Positions 1 to 4,943 of a stretch of 5,450 bases of DNA are shown in pieces. Positions within the stretch are counted from its first letter, which is position 1. Every line of letters begins with the position of its first letter. The DNA is from DATDRM01 sp035291705 (lineage in GTDB: Bacteria > Chloroflexota > Anaerolineae > Anaerolineales > UBA4823), in assembly GCA_035291705.1 (NCBI GenBank), contig DATDRM010000041.1:1-5450 (forward strand), read 5' to 3'. Under the pieces are notes generated by a model. It was given only the letters and a program-made list of their open reading frames with translations. It searched no databases and had not been told where the DNA came from. Made by a program: the position numbers and the translations under genes.

Positions 1-446
1 TAATCAAGAAATACGTAAGGGAAGCTGGCTCGGAGCAGGTTCTTGCGCAATTCAACCAATATCCGCTTATCGGCACCGCTGCGCTCACTCAGGCGGAGAT
101 GGCCTCCGCAATGTCGAAAGCTGTGCGCTTAGGGTGGGTTGCCGAATCCGAAATATTAATCGCATGGCAAGATTTTCTTTCTCACTGGCCAGCGTATATC
201 CGTTTGCCCATATCTGCTGGGGTTATCGAACGCGCAGCATCCTTTGCCTGGCGGCATGGCCTGCGAGCCTATGATTCAGTGCATCTGGCCAGCGCGCTGG
301 CCTGTAAAGACGTCACCGGAGATCAGGTGGTCTTTGCTTGTTATGATGAGAATCTCCTGAAAGCTGCCCGGGGTGAAGGATTGCAGGTTTGGCCTGAAAG
401 CACTGATCCAAATCCCACTCTCACCGATCCGAGCAGAGGATACTGA
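1..446 (+). CDS. VapC-like PIN-domain ribonuclease toxin, 3' part (start outside window)
   Basis: The reading frame is already open at the left edge (first full codon at 3) and ends with TGA at 444-446. It begins IKKYVREAGSEQV, which matches the stretch just after the DTSAL motif of VapC-type PIN proteins, so roughly ten N-terminal residues, including the first catalytic Asp, lie outside. The ATG at 99 is internal: the sequence before it is good PIN sequence. Visible family marks are the second acidic residue in TQAEMA (codon 96-98), the AYDSVHLASAL motif with its Asp at 273-275, and CYDENLLKAA with Asp at 345-347. PIN toxins of this class are Mg-dependent endoribonucleases, often cutting tRNA or rRNA, and are held inactive by a cognate antitoxin. 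The antitoxin gene would be expected immediately upstream, outside the window. The last 15 or so residues (STDPNPTLTDPSRGY) look unlike the family and run into a spacer repeat, so the C-terminus may be slightly extended. A solitary PIN nuclease without a partner remains possible. Confidence 0.88.
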   Translation, partial: IKKYVREAGSEQVLAQFNQYPLIGTAALTQAEMASAMSKAVRLGWVAESEILIAWQDFLSHWPAYIRLPISAGVIERAASFAWRHGLRAYDSVHLASALACKDVTGDQVVFACYDENLLKAARGEGLQVWPESTDPNPTLTDPSRGY

Positions 447-498
447 AACCGCTGAACGTTTTAACATTAGAACGTGATTCCACCTCAACCGATCCGAG
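423..498. repeat. 11-bp direct repeat, two copies
   Basis: ACCGATCCGAG occurs at 423-433, inside the last codons of the PIN gene, and again at 488-498 in the spacer, with similar flanking bases (CTC before, AG/TAGG after). This suggests a small local duplication or a shared insertion edge. The second copy directly abuts the 22-bp palindrome. No function is evident. Confidence 0.5.
456..475. repeat. 20-bp near-palindrome after the PIN gene
   Basis: ACGTTTTAA, a CA centre and TTAGAACGT pair across nine positions with one mismatch, which would be a G-U pair in RNA. It begins 9 bp after the PIN stop codon. It has no following T run, so it is not a standard intrinsic terminator. It could be an RNA-end hairpin or a protein-binding site. 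The sequence alone does not decide. Confidence 0.45.
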
Positions 499-500
499 TA

Positions 501-522
501 GGGGCGAGTCATGACTCGCCCC
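501..522. repeat. Perfect 22-bp palindrome
   Basis: GGGGCGAGTCA is followed directly by its exact reverse complement, TGACTCGCCCC, with no spacer. Flanking bases are GTA on the left and CCCC on the right. A perfect GC-rich palindrome of this length in a non-coding spacer is typical of small dispersed palindromic elements. With no loop it would extrude as a cruciform or act as a two-fold symmetric site. There is no T run on either side, so a terminator role is unlikely. Confidence 0.75.
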
Positions 523-559
523 CCAGCTCCATTTTTCTTGCCCGCCTGGGGGCGAACCG

Positions 560-590
560 CGACTACTCGACTAACGACTATGCGACTAAA
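560..590. repeat. Degenerate octamer tandem (CGACTANN)
   Basis: Four units follow each other: CGACTACT, CGACTAA, CGACTATG, CGACTAAA, with spacings of 8, 7 and 8. On the opposite strand the core reads TAGTCG, which is the core of the octamers at 3481-3555. The tract also supplies the stop codon of the minus-strand reading-frame remnant that ends at 578. Confidence 0.6.
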
Positions 591-697
591 TCCATCTTCC
601 CCGCAGCAGCTGCCAGCTTGCGCACTTTGCCCCAGCGCTGAAAGGTCTCATCATCGCAATGCGGGCACCCGCTAGGATGAATTTCAGTTTTCAACAA
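578..697 (-). pseudogene. Possible zinc-ribbon gene remnant or small protein
   Basis: On the minus strand an open frame of 39 codons runs from TTG at 697-695 to TAG at 580-578. It reads TEIHPSGCPHCDDETFQRW and continues GKVRKLAAAAGKMDLVA. A CPHC knuckle followed by a charged Trp/Arg/Lys segment looks like the N-terminal zinc ribbon of a transposase or a small DNA-binding protein, and the codon choice looks coding. A TAA lies two codons before the TTG, there is no ATG and no Shine-Dalgarno, and the stop falls inside the octamer repeat. This fits a gene fragment cut at its 3' end by the repeat better than an intact gene. Only one CXXC is present, so zinc binding would need a second knuckle that is missing. 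The frame could also be open by chance. Confidence 0.35.
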
Positions 698-711
698 ATA
701 TTACAGTCCCG

Positions 712-748
712 AAATGAAAACCCGTCGGGTTTTAGAAACCCGACGGGT
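712..748 (-). terminator. Intrinsic terminator of the SnoaL-like gene
   Basis: Two perfect 13-bp arms (720-732 and 736-748, ACCCGTCGGGTTT and its complement) flank a 3-nt loop. Read on the minus strand the stem is followed by a T-rich run (TTTTCATTT, 720-712). It lies 35 bp after the stop codon of the minus-strand gene at 784. On the plus strand the stem is followed by CTGGTG, with no T run, so it works for the minus-strand gene. The stem is also a near-perfect palindrome in DNA and may belong to the family of spacer palindromes. Confidence 0.8.
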
Positions 749-783
749 CTGGTGAATACCGTAGAAACGTCCCCTCAGTGCGA

Positions 784-1224
784 CTACATTCCAGGCATCA
801 TTCCCAGTTGTGACAGCAGGGATACCATATCCCAATAGGTCCAGCCTTTAACCGCTTTGCCATTTATGATCTGGTAGGTAGTGCTGCCGGCTACAACGGC
901 TCGCTTGCCTGTGGCGGGCAGGGTGTCGCCAGTTGGCGTGGAGAGCGGGCCTGTGTGGGTGCCGCTGCCTACCCAATTGATAACGACATATTCGCCCTGG
1001 GCGATTTTCTGTATCAATTCGAAATGCAGGTCGGGGAAACCGGTGATAAAGCCCTGGGTGTACGCTTTAGCCTGGTCCCGGTTCAGAGCCCCGCCGTTGT
1101 TGTCTGTGCCAGGGCCTACGAACTTGTATTCGACGGCCTGGTAGCTATCGCCCAGATTGAGGTTATGGGCGTTGATAGCATCGAACAATTTCTCTGCAAT
1201 ACGGATATTATCGAGTTCGGTCAT
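784..1224 (-). CDS. SnoaL-like polyketide cyclase / ester cyclase family protein
   Basis: The 146-residue protein has the usual length for a single SnoaL-like domain (NTF2-like cone fold). Family marks are GFPDLHFEL (about 62-70), NWVGSGTHTGPL (about 83-94), TGKR (105-108) and the C-terminal TTYQIINGKAVKGWTYWD, whose Asp132 sits where SnoaL has its catalytic acid. The insert STPTGDTLPA before TGKR is common in the ester-cyclase branch. SnoaL closes a ring in anthracycline biosynthesis, but most members outside polyketide clusters have no known substrate. No polyketide genes lie nearby, so I call the family and not a reaction. The ATG at 1224-1222 is supported by GGAG on the minus strand at 1234-1231, six bases upstream. 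The protein is cytoplasmic, with no signal peptide or membrane segment. The gene stands alone on its strand, has its own terminator at 712-748, and is divergent from the binding-protein gene. Confidence 0.88.
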   Translation of the reverse strand: MTELDNIRIAEKLFDAINAHNLNLGDSYQAVEYKFVGPGTDNNGGALNRDQAKAYTQGFITGFPDLHFELIQKIAQGEYVVINWVGSGTHTGPLSTPTGDTLPATGKRAVVAGSTTYQIINGKAVKGWTYWDMVSLLSQLGMMPGM

Positions 1225-1504
1225 GATTTGCTCCTATCCTGGCGAGAATCCACTCATGTGGACCATCTATGCGCGGCTACTGCACCCCCCCTAACCCTGG
1301 CATAGGGGATGATTAGTAGTTTATTTCGATTTTGTTCGGGGAGGGGGATTGTGTGGGATTTAGCCCACAGGCAATTCGACTTGCCCAAGATTGCCTATCA
1401 TCGATCCAATCTACCAATTAATCCTATTATATACTAATATTGTCCAATTAGCAAGCTTTTGGGATGAGTGTTCGATGAGAGGTATACCCGATAGGTAGCG
1501 AAAT
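1225..1504. other. Divergent spacer, left half, with small inverted repeats
   Basis: No gene is visible here. Inverted repeats seen: CCCCTA (1288-1293) with TAGGGG (1303-1308), TGTGGG (1352-1357) with CCCACA (1364-1369), and AGGCAAT (1369-1375) with ATTGCCT (1390-1396). The last two share base 1369 and together make a compact symmetric block at 1352-1396 that could hold operator sites. An AT-rich patch, TATTATATACTAATAT, lies at 1425-1440, with no well-spaced -35 box on either strand. I did not find a convincing promoter for the minus-strand SnoaL-like gene. Confidence 0.4.
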
Positions 1505-1514
1505 TTGATATTCT

Positions 1515-1542
1515 CCCGCCCTCCACCCGCTCCCCCGCACCC
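1515..1542 (-). other. Putative G-quadruplex motif on the minus strand
   Basis: The plus strand has five C runs at 1515-1517, 1519-1521, 1526-1528, 1532-1536 and 1540-1542. On the minus strand these are G runs of at least three, separated by loops of 3, 3, 4 and 1 bases, which satisfies the usual G3-N(1-7) rule with one spare run. The C-rich tract continues to about 1590 with further C runs. It lies upstream of the binding-protein promoter on the non-coding side. Confidence 0.5.
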
Positions 1543-1595
1543 GTGCTCCCTGGCTCCTGTAAGCGCAGTACCCTCCCCTCCCCCCTGGCTCCTAA

Positions 1596-1739
1596 GCGAC
1601 GTTCTTTGTCGCCGCTCCCTTAGCGACGTTCTTTGTCGCCGGTGCCTCTGTTACCTCAGGCACATCTGCCCCCTCTGGTACCTCTGGCTCCTCTGGTTCC
1701 TCTGGCACCTCTGGTCCCTCTGCTTCCTCTGCCTCCTCT
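1596..1739. repeat. 9-nt-periodic tract with two embedded palindromes (copy A)
   Basis: The tract starts with two copies of a 17-bp palindrome, GCGAC-GTTCTTT-GTCGC, at 1596-1612 and 1623-1639 (27 bp apart). From about 1640 it continues in 9-nt units of the type CCTCTGGNN, ending CCTCTGCCT at about 1734. Positions 1596-1692 match 3637-3733 at 91 of 97 bases in the same orientation. All spacings are multiples of nine, so three plus-strand frames and at least one minus-strand frame stay open. One plus frame, rich in Ser/Gly/Thr/Ala, runs in phase into the binding-protein gene but lacks a start codon and is preceded by TAA at 1593-1595. I treat it as non-coding repeat DNA. Confidence 0.75.
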
Positions 1740-1760
1740 ATGAAAGATTACATTCGACAC

Positions 1761-1789
1761 TTGATCTCCACCCAAAAACTTGCTATGCT
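1761..1789 (+). promoter_or_regulatory. Sigma70-like promoter of the binding-protein gene
   Basis: TTGATC (1761-1766) and TATGCT (1784-1789) are separated by exactly 17 bp; each box matches four of six consensus bases. Transcription would start near 1796, leaving a leader of about 30 nt that contains the strong Shine-Dalgarno at 1815-1821. The promoter lies immediately downstream of repeat tract A. Confidence 0.5.
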
Positions 1790-1814
1790 AATATTGCACG
1801 CTTTCTGTTTTTCC

Positions 1815-1821
1815 AAGGAGG
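1815..1821 (+). promoter_or_regulatory. Shine-Dalgarno that fixes the start at 1827
   Basis: AAGGAGG, a perfect anti-16S match, ends five bases before ATG 1827-1829. It decides the start against the in-frame ATG at 1740, which has no such site and lies upstream of the likely promoter. Starting at 1827 also puts the signal peptide near the N-terminus. Confidence 0.85.
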
Positions 1822-1826
1822 GAAAT

Positions 1827-3491
1827 ATGTTCGCGTTCGATAATTTCCACCAAGGGCGGAAAGGTACTCGCTTTTCACCGTTCTATCCGGCTATTTTGTT
1901 TCTCATTTCCGGTGTTTTCCTGCTCGCTGCAAGTGGCAGCGCCGCGGCGGGATCGGCCGGCGCAGATCAACCCCAGCCGGTTGGTTCCCAATCCCTGACT
2001 ATCGGCATCCTGGCTGACCCGCAGCTCGACCCGGCCCAGGGTGAGGGCGCAGATACCTGGATCATAACCGCCCAGATCTACGAGACCCTGGTGGCTTACC
2101 AGCCCGGCGGCACCCTCCCCGAGCCTCGCCTGGCGGAGAGCTGGACGGTCTCTGCCGATGGGCTGACCTGGTTCTTTAAGATCAGGCCGGGGGTTAAATT
2201 TCATGACGGGACAGACCTGGACACGGCCGCAGTGGCCTATAACCTTCAGCGCTGGTGGGACCCGGCCCATCCTTTTCACGACGGGGATTTCCTTGTCTTC
2301 ACCTACATCTTTGGCGGCTTCAAAGGCGATCCGAATTGCCTGATCAGCGGGGTCAGCGCCGCCAGTGGGAATCGGGTCAAGATCACCCTCAAAGAACCGC
2401 ACATGGGACTGCCCTCCATGCTGGCGATGCCCGCCTTCGCCATCGCCAGCCCGGACGCCATTCAATCCGGCACGCTGGCGGCCGAACCGGTGGGCAGCGG
2501 GCCGTTTGCCTTTGCCGGATGGATCCCTGGGAACCAGATCGACCTGCAGGCGAACCCGGATTATTGGGGGACGAAAACCCGGCTGGCTGGCCTCACCTTC
2601 CAGGTAATCCCGCTCGACCAGGAGCGTTTCACCGCCCTGCAGTCGGGGGCAGTCCAGGTGGTCGGCGACCTGCCCGGCGAGTTTGCCCTCGATGCGGCGG
2701 CCGACCCAGACCTGGCCCTTTCCTGGCGGCCGGCCAATGGCACCGGATACCTGGGGATCAACCGCGCCCACCTCCCCCTGGATAACCTGCTCGTCCGTCA
2801 GGCCATCTCCCACGCCATCGACCGCTCGGCGCTGATCGCCACGCAATATGGGACGGGTTTTCAGATCGCCAAAACGTTGCTGCCGCCCGAAATGTGGGGC
2901 AATGACCCGAACCTCGTGGATTATGAATACGATCCCGAGCGGGCGCGATCCTTGCTTGCCCAGGCTGGTTACCCAGCTGGCTTCGAAACCACCCTGTCGT
3001 TCAGGAACGTGGTCCGCCCCTACTTACCAGACCCCCCGGGCACTGCACAGGCGATCGCCTCTTATCTGGGAGTCGTCGGCATCCAGGCAGTGATCACGGA
3101 GTATGAATCCGGCGAGTTTCTGGACAAATTCTACAATGGCGAATTGGACCTCTTCCTGCTCGGTTGGACACTCGACTATCTCCACCCCGACCATTTCTTC
3201 ACGCCCAACTTGTGTGACAGCTACCTGGGATTCGGACCGAAGGACGAGGCGCTGTGCGACATCCTGGCCTCCGCCCGCGCCGAGCCGGACTTCGCCGCCC
3301 AGGAGGCCTTCTACCGCTGGGCCACCCAGCGCGTGCACGCCACACTGCCCTTGCAGCCCCTGGCCCATCAACGTTCGCTTTTGCTGGCCCGGCGCTCCGT
3401 CCAGGGGCTGATCCCCTCCCCGCTGGCAGTGGAAGAATTCAATCCGGTGTACCTCGGGAATCTGGTATTTCTGCCTCTTATAGTCGAATAG
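1827..3491 (+). CDS. Extracellular ABC transporter substrate-binding protein, family 5 (peptide/nickel type)
   Basis: The 554-residue protein matches the SBP_bac_5 family in length and order of motifs. The N-terminus has basic residues R11, K12 and R15, a hydrophobic core at about 19-35, and likely signal peptidase I sites after A41 or A46. The mature protein starts with LTIGILADPQLDPAQG (57-72). The family signature ADGLTWFFKIRPGVKFHDG covers 110-128; GSGPF is at 223-227, VRQAISHAID at 323-332 and LFLLGWTLDYLHPDHFF at about 442-458. Such proteins capture oligopeptides, nickel chelates or sugars outside the membrane and hand them to a permease. No lipobox cysteine is present in the signal region, so it does not look like a lipoprotein and must be held or released otherwise. 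No permease or ATPase gene is adjacent: it is an orphan within this window and must share a transporter coded elsewhere. The ligand cannot be read from the sequence. Confidence 0.93.
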   Translation: MFAFDNFHQGRKGTRFSPFYPAILFLISGVFLLAASGSAAAGSAGADQPQPVGSQSLTIGILADPQLDPAQGEGADTWIITAQIYETLVAYQPGGTLPEPRLAESWTVSADGLTWFFKIRPGVKFHDGTDLDTAAVAYNLQRWWDPAHPFHDGDFLVFTYIFGGFKGDPNCLISGVSAASGNRVKITLKEPHMGLPSMLAMPAFAIASPDAIQSGTLAAEPVGSGPFAFAGWIPGNQIDLQANPDYWGTKTRLAGLTFQVIPLDQERFTALQSGAVQVVGDLPGEFALDAAADPDLALSWRPANGTGYLGINRAHLPLDNLLVRQAISHAIDRSALIATQYGTGFQIAKTLLPPEMWGNDPNLVDYEYDPERARSLLAQAGYPAGFETTLSFRNVVRPYLPDPPGTAQAIASYLGVVGIQAVITEYESGEFLDKFYNGELDLFLLGWTLDYLHPDHFFTPNLCDSYLGFGPKDEALCDILASARAEPDFAAQEAFYRWATQRVHATLPLQPLAHQRSLLLARRSVQGLIPSPLAVEEFNPVYLGNLVFLPLIVE

Positions 3492-3555
3492 TCGTCCGAT
3501 GCACAGCATCGGTCGATGCTGTGCATCGGCGTAGTCAGGTAGTCGAATAGTCAGG
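3481..3555. repeat. Octamer repeat TAGTCGAA / TAGTCAGG around the gene end
   Basis: Units TAGTCGAA and TAGTCGTC cover 3481-3496, overlapping the last codons and the stop of the binding-protein gene. TAGTCAGG, TAGTCGAA and TAGTCAGG follow at 3532-3555. The large inverted repeat at 3496-3529 sits between the two groups, as if inserted into one octamer array. The stop codon (TAG, 3489-3491) is itself part of a unit, so the C-terminal residues are partly repeat-encoded. Confidence 0.65.
3496..3529. repeat. Inverted repeat with perfect 16-bp arms and 2-bp centre
   Basis: CCGATGCACAGCATCG at 3496-3511 is followed by GT and then its exact complement at 3514-3529. Each arm is itself an inverted repeat (GATGC-ACA-GCATC), so it can fold as one long hairpin or two small ones. 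It starts five bases after the stop codon, where a terminator would lie, but no T run follows on the plus strand (CGTAGTCAGG). It may still protect the mRNA 3' end. Its form resembles the other spacer palindromes. Confidence 0.75.
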
Positions 3556-3568
3556 AGCGACGATTTTC

Positions 3569-3585
3569 CTGCGTGGGCCACGCAG
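3569..3585. repeat. 17-bp palindrome
   Basis: CTGCGTGG, a single central G, and CCACGCAG form a perfect two-arm palindrome. Like the other spacer palindromes it is GC-rich, lies between genes, and is of unrelated sequence. Nothing else is visible between it and the repeat tract at 3637. Confidence 0.55.
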
Positions 3586-3636
3586 TGCGAGCAGCTCATA
3601 TCGACATTTAACCGCACTCGTTCCCCAGGTACCTTT

Positions 3637-3774
3637 GCGACGTTCTTTGTCGCCGGTGCCTCTGCGACGTTCTTTGTCGCTGGTGCCTCTGTTACCTCTG
3701 GCACATCTGCCCCCTCTGGTACCTCTGGCTCCTTCGCGACGTTCTTTGTCGCCGGTGCCTCTGATTCCTCCTAG
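3637..3774. repeat. 9-nt-periodic tract with three embedded palindromes (copy B)
   Basis: The palindrome GCGAC-GTTCTTT-GTCGC occurs at 3637-3653, 3664-3680 and 3736-3752, spaced 27 and 72 bp (three and eight 9-nt units), among CCTCTGGNN-like units. Positions 3637-3733 are a direct copy of 1596-1692 with six differences. On the minus strand the palindrome plus one unit reads EAPATKNVA, and the tract stays open in that frame to a TAG at its 3' (upstream) edge; on the plus strand it reads ATFFVAGAS, ending at TAG 3772-3774. Open frames arise from the periodicity and I do not call a gene. Confidence 0.75.
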
Positions 3775-3782
3775 AAATCGGT

Positions 3783-3788
3783 TAGAAT
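3783..3788 (+). promoter_or_regulatory. Possible -10 box for a nearly leaderless transcript
   Basis: TAGAAT matches five of six bases of TATAAT and lies 9 bp before ATG 3798. A transcript starting six or seven bases after it would begin around 3795, leaving almost no leader. No Shine-Dalgarno precedes the ATG, which fits leaderless translation. No -35 box is visible at the normal distance. Confidence 0.35.
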
Positions 3789-3797
3789 TCTATCGTA

Positions 3798-4523
3798 ATG
3801 GACTTAGAGCCTCCTCCCCCATACCTGGCGTTCGATATCGAGATCGCCACCATCATTCCTGACAGCGCCCGCAACTGGAATGCTTATCGCCCGTTCGGTG
3901 TCAGCTGCGCGGCGACCTTGACCAGCAATAGGCAATTGACCATCTGGCACGGCAAGACCCCAGGCGGAGGTATCGCCGACCTGATGAGCCGGGAGGAGCT
4001 GGTCACGCTGGTGGCATTCCTGAGCGACGCCTCCCGGGACGGGCTGAAAATATTGACCTGGAATGGCCTGGGGTTTGACTTCGATGTCCTGGCAGAGGAG
4101 AGCGGCCTGTCGTCCGAATGCAAAGCGCTGGCGCTGGATCACATCGATATGATGTTCCACTTTTTCTGCCTGCAAGGGCACGCCCTCGGCTTAGATCTGG
4201 CCGCCAAGGGCATGGGCTTACCCGGAAAACCCCCTGGGATGAGCGGAGATTTGGCTCCCAAGTACTGGAAAGCCGGCCGGCGGCAGGAAGTCTTGGCCTA
4301 TGTCGCCCAGGACGTGCGCACCACGCTGGACCTGGCCACGCGTGTCGACCAGCAAGGTCGCCTGCGCTGGAACAGCAAAACCGGCCGGCTGCAGGAAATC
4401 CTGCTTAACCAGGGCTGGCTTACCGTGCGGGAGGCGCTGCGCCTGCCAGAACCGGACACCTCCTGGATGAGGGATCCCTGGCGGCGCAGCAAATTCACTG
4501 GATGGACGGAGCGCATTCCTTAA
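3798..4523 (+). CDS. DEDDy-type 3'-5' exonuclease, ribonuclease H-like fold (predicted PolB-associated exonuclease family)
   Basis: The 241-residue protein shows the three exonuclease motifs in order: AFDIEIA with Asp13 and Glu15 (Exo I), TWNGLGFDFDVL with Asn89 and Phe93-Asp94 (Exo II), and YVAQD with Tyr168 and Asp172 (Exo III). The Tyr three residues before the last Asp places it in the DEDDy branch. These acidic residues bind two metal ions and remove nucleotides from 3' ends. Overall it resembles the predicted PolB-like 3'-5' exonuclease family (DNA_pol_B_exo2), here without a polymerase domain. Residues 188-241, rich in Trp and Arg (RLRWNSKTGRLQ, GWLTVREALRLPEP, MRDPWRRSKFTGW), form an extra C-terminal segment that may help bind nucleic acid. 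An in-frame TAG at 3783-3785 limits the start, and ATG 3798 is the first available; it has no Shine-Dalgarno. Substrate (DNA or RNA) and process are unknown, and no repair gene lies alongside. Confidence 0.85.
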   Translation: MDLEPPPPYLAFDIEIATIIPDSARNWNAYRPFGVSCAATLTSNRQLTIWHGKTPGGGIADLMSREELVTLVAFLSDASRDGLKILTWNGLGFDFDVLAEESGLSSECKALALDHIDMMFHFFCLQGHALGLDLAAKGMGLPGKPPGMSGDLAPKYWKAGRRQEVLAYVAQDVRTTLDLATRVDQQGRLRWNSKTGRLQEILLNQGWLTVREALRLPEPDTSWMRDPWRRSKFTGWTERIP

Positions 4524-4568
4524 ATCATCAGGCCACTTCTCTCTATTCTCCTCTCCCCAAATACCCGT

Positions 4569-4588
4569 TATAATATCCGAAAAGGAGG
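4569..4588 (+). promoter_or_regulatory. TATAAT box and Shine-Dalgarno of the zinc-finger gene
   Basis: A perfect TATAAT lies at 4569-4574, with only a weak pyrimidine-rich -35 region (TTCTCC, 4546-4551, 17 bp upstream). AAAGGAGG at 4581-4588 sits four bases before ATG 4593. Transcription would begin at about 4581, so the mRNA would start nearly at the Shine-Dalgarno. This suggests the gene is transcribed separately from the exonuclease gene 69 bp upstream. Confidence 0.5.
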
Positions 4589-4592
4589 AAAT

Positions 4593-4901
4593 ATGGCGAC
4601 CAAATCCAAGTTCAGGCTGCTGCGATTCGGCAAACCGCCAACCCCGCAATGCACCCACCTCGAACTGATCCAGGAGGTCACCCCCAGCGGAGAGGGCTGC
4701 CTGGAGTGCTTGCAGACCGGTGAAGAATGGGTGCACCTGCGCCTGTGCCTGGTCTGCGGCCACGTCGGCTGCTGCGACGATTCGAAGAACAAACACGCCA
4801 CCCAGCACTATCGCTCCACCAGCCACCCCTTGATCAAATCCTTCGAGCCGGGTGAGGATTGGATGTATTGTTACGTAGACCGGCTGACACTCAATGTCTG
4901 A
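4593..4901 (+). CDS. UBP-type zinc-finger protein
   Basis: The 102-residue protein is almost all one ZnF-UBP domain. Probable zinc ligands are C20 and H22, C36 and C39 (CLEC), C52 and C55 (CLVC), C60, and H68, H72 and H78, in the family pattern CGHVGCCDDSKNKHATQHY followed by HPLIKSF. The C-terminal EPGEDWMYCYVD carries W90, Y92 and Y94 where eukaryotic members (USP5, HDAC6) hold the ubiquitin Gly-Gly tail. In bacteria such stand-alone domains are common but have no settled role; a C-terminal-tail reader is an inference by homology. An excellent Shine-Dalgarno fixes the start. There is no signal peptide, membrane segment or fused enzyme domain. No ubiquitin-like protein, E1 or protease gene is in the window, so context gives no partner. 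Confidence 0.9.
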   Translation: MATKSKFRLLRFGKPPTPQCTHLELIQEVTPSGEGCLECLQTGEEWVHLRLCLVCGHVGCCDDSKNKHATQHYRSTSHPLIKSFEPGEDWMYCYVDRLTLNV

Positions 4902-4943
4902 ATTGATCGAAAGCTTGCCTTGCGGATAGCGCCGGGACAAGCA

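Noticed and set aside
955..1305. Plus-strand open frame opposite the SnoaL-like gene
   Set aside because: The minus-strand gene has a recognisable fold, a Shine-Dalgarno and a terminator; the plus frame has none.
1740..1826. Longer start for the binding protein at ATG 1740
   Set aside because: This start would put 29 extra residues before the signal peptide, has no Shine-Dalgarno, and lies upstream of the likely promoter.
1875..2846. Long minus-strand open frame (323 codons) opposite the binding-protein gene
   Set aside because: It lies wholly antisense to a clear family member, its translation is Gly/Arg/Asp-rich without any recognisable motif, and it arises from GC-rich third positions.
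3496..3529. Standard intrinsic terminator for the binding-protein gene
   Set aside because: The stem is strong but no T run follows it on the plus strand, so it is listed as an inverted repeat.
3024..3704. Minus-strand open frame of 226 codons starting in repeat tract B
   Set aside because: Most of it is antisense to the binding-protein gene, the rest is spacer repeat and palindrome, and it has no motif.
1596..3774. CRISPR array
   Set aside because: The repeats are only 17-18 bp and the intervals are themselves repetitive and of unequal length, with no unique spacers and no cas genes.
4218..4940. Minus-strand open frame of 240 codons
   Set aside because: It is antisense to the exonuclease and the zinc-finger genes, both of which have complete motif sets.
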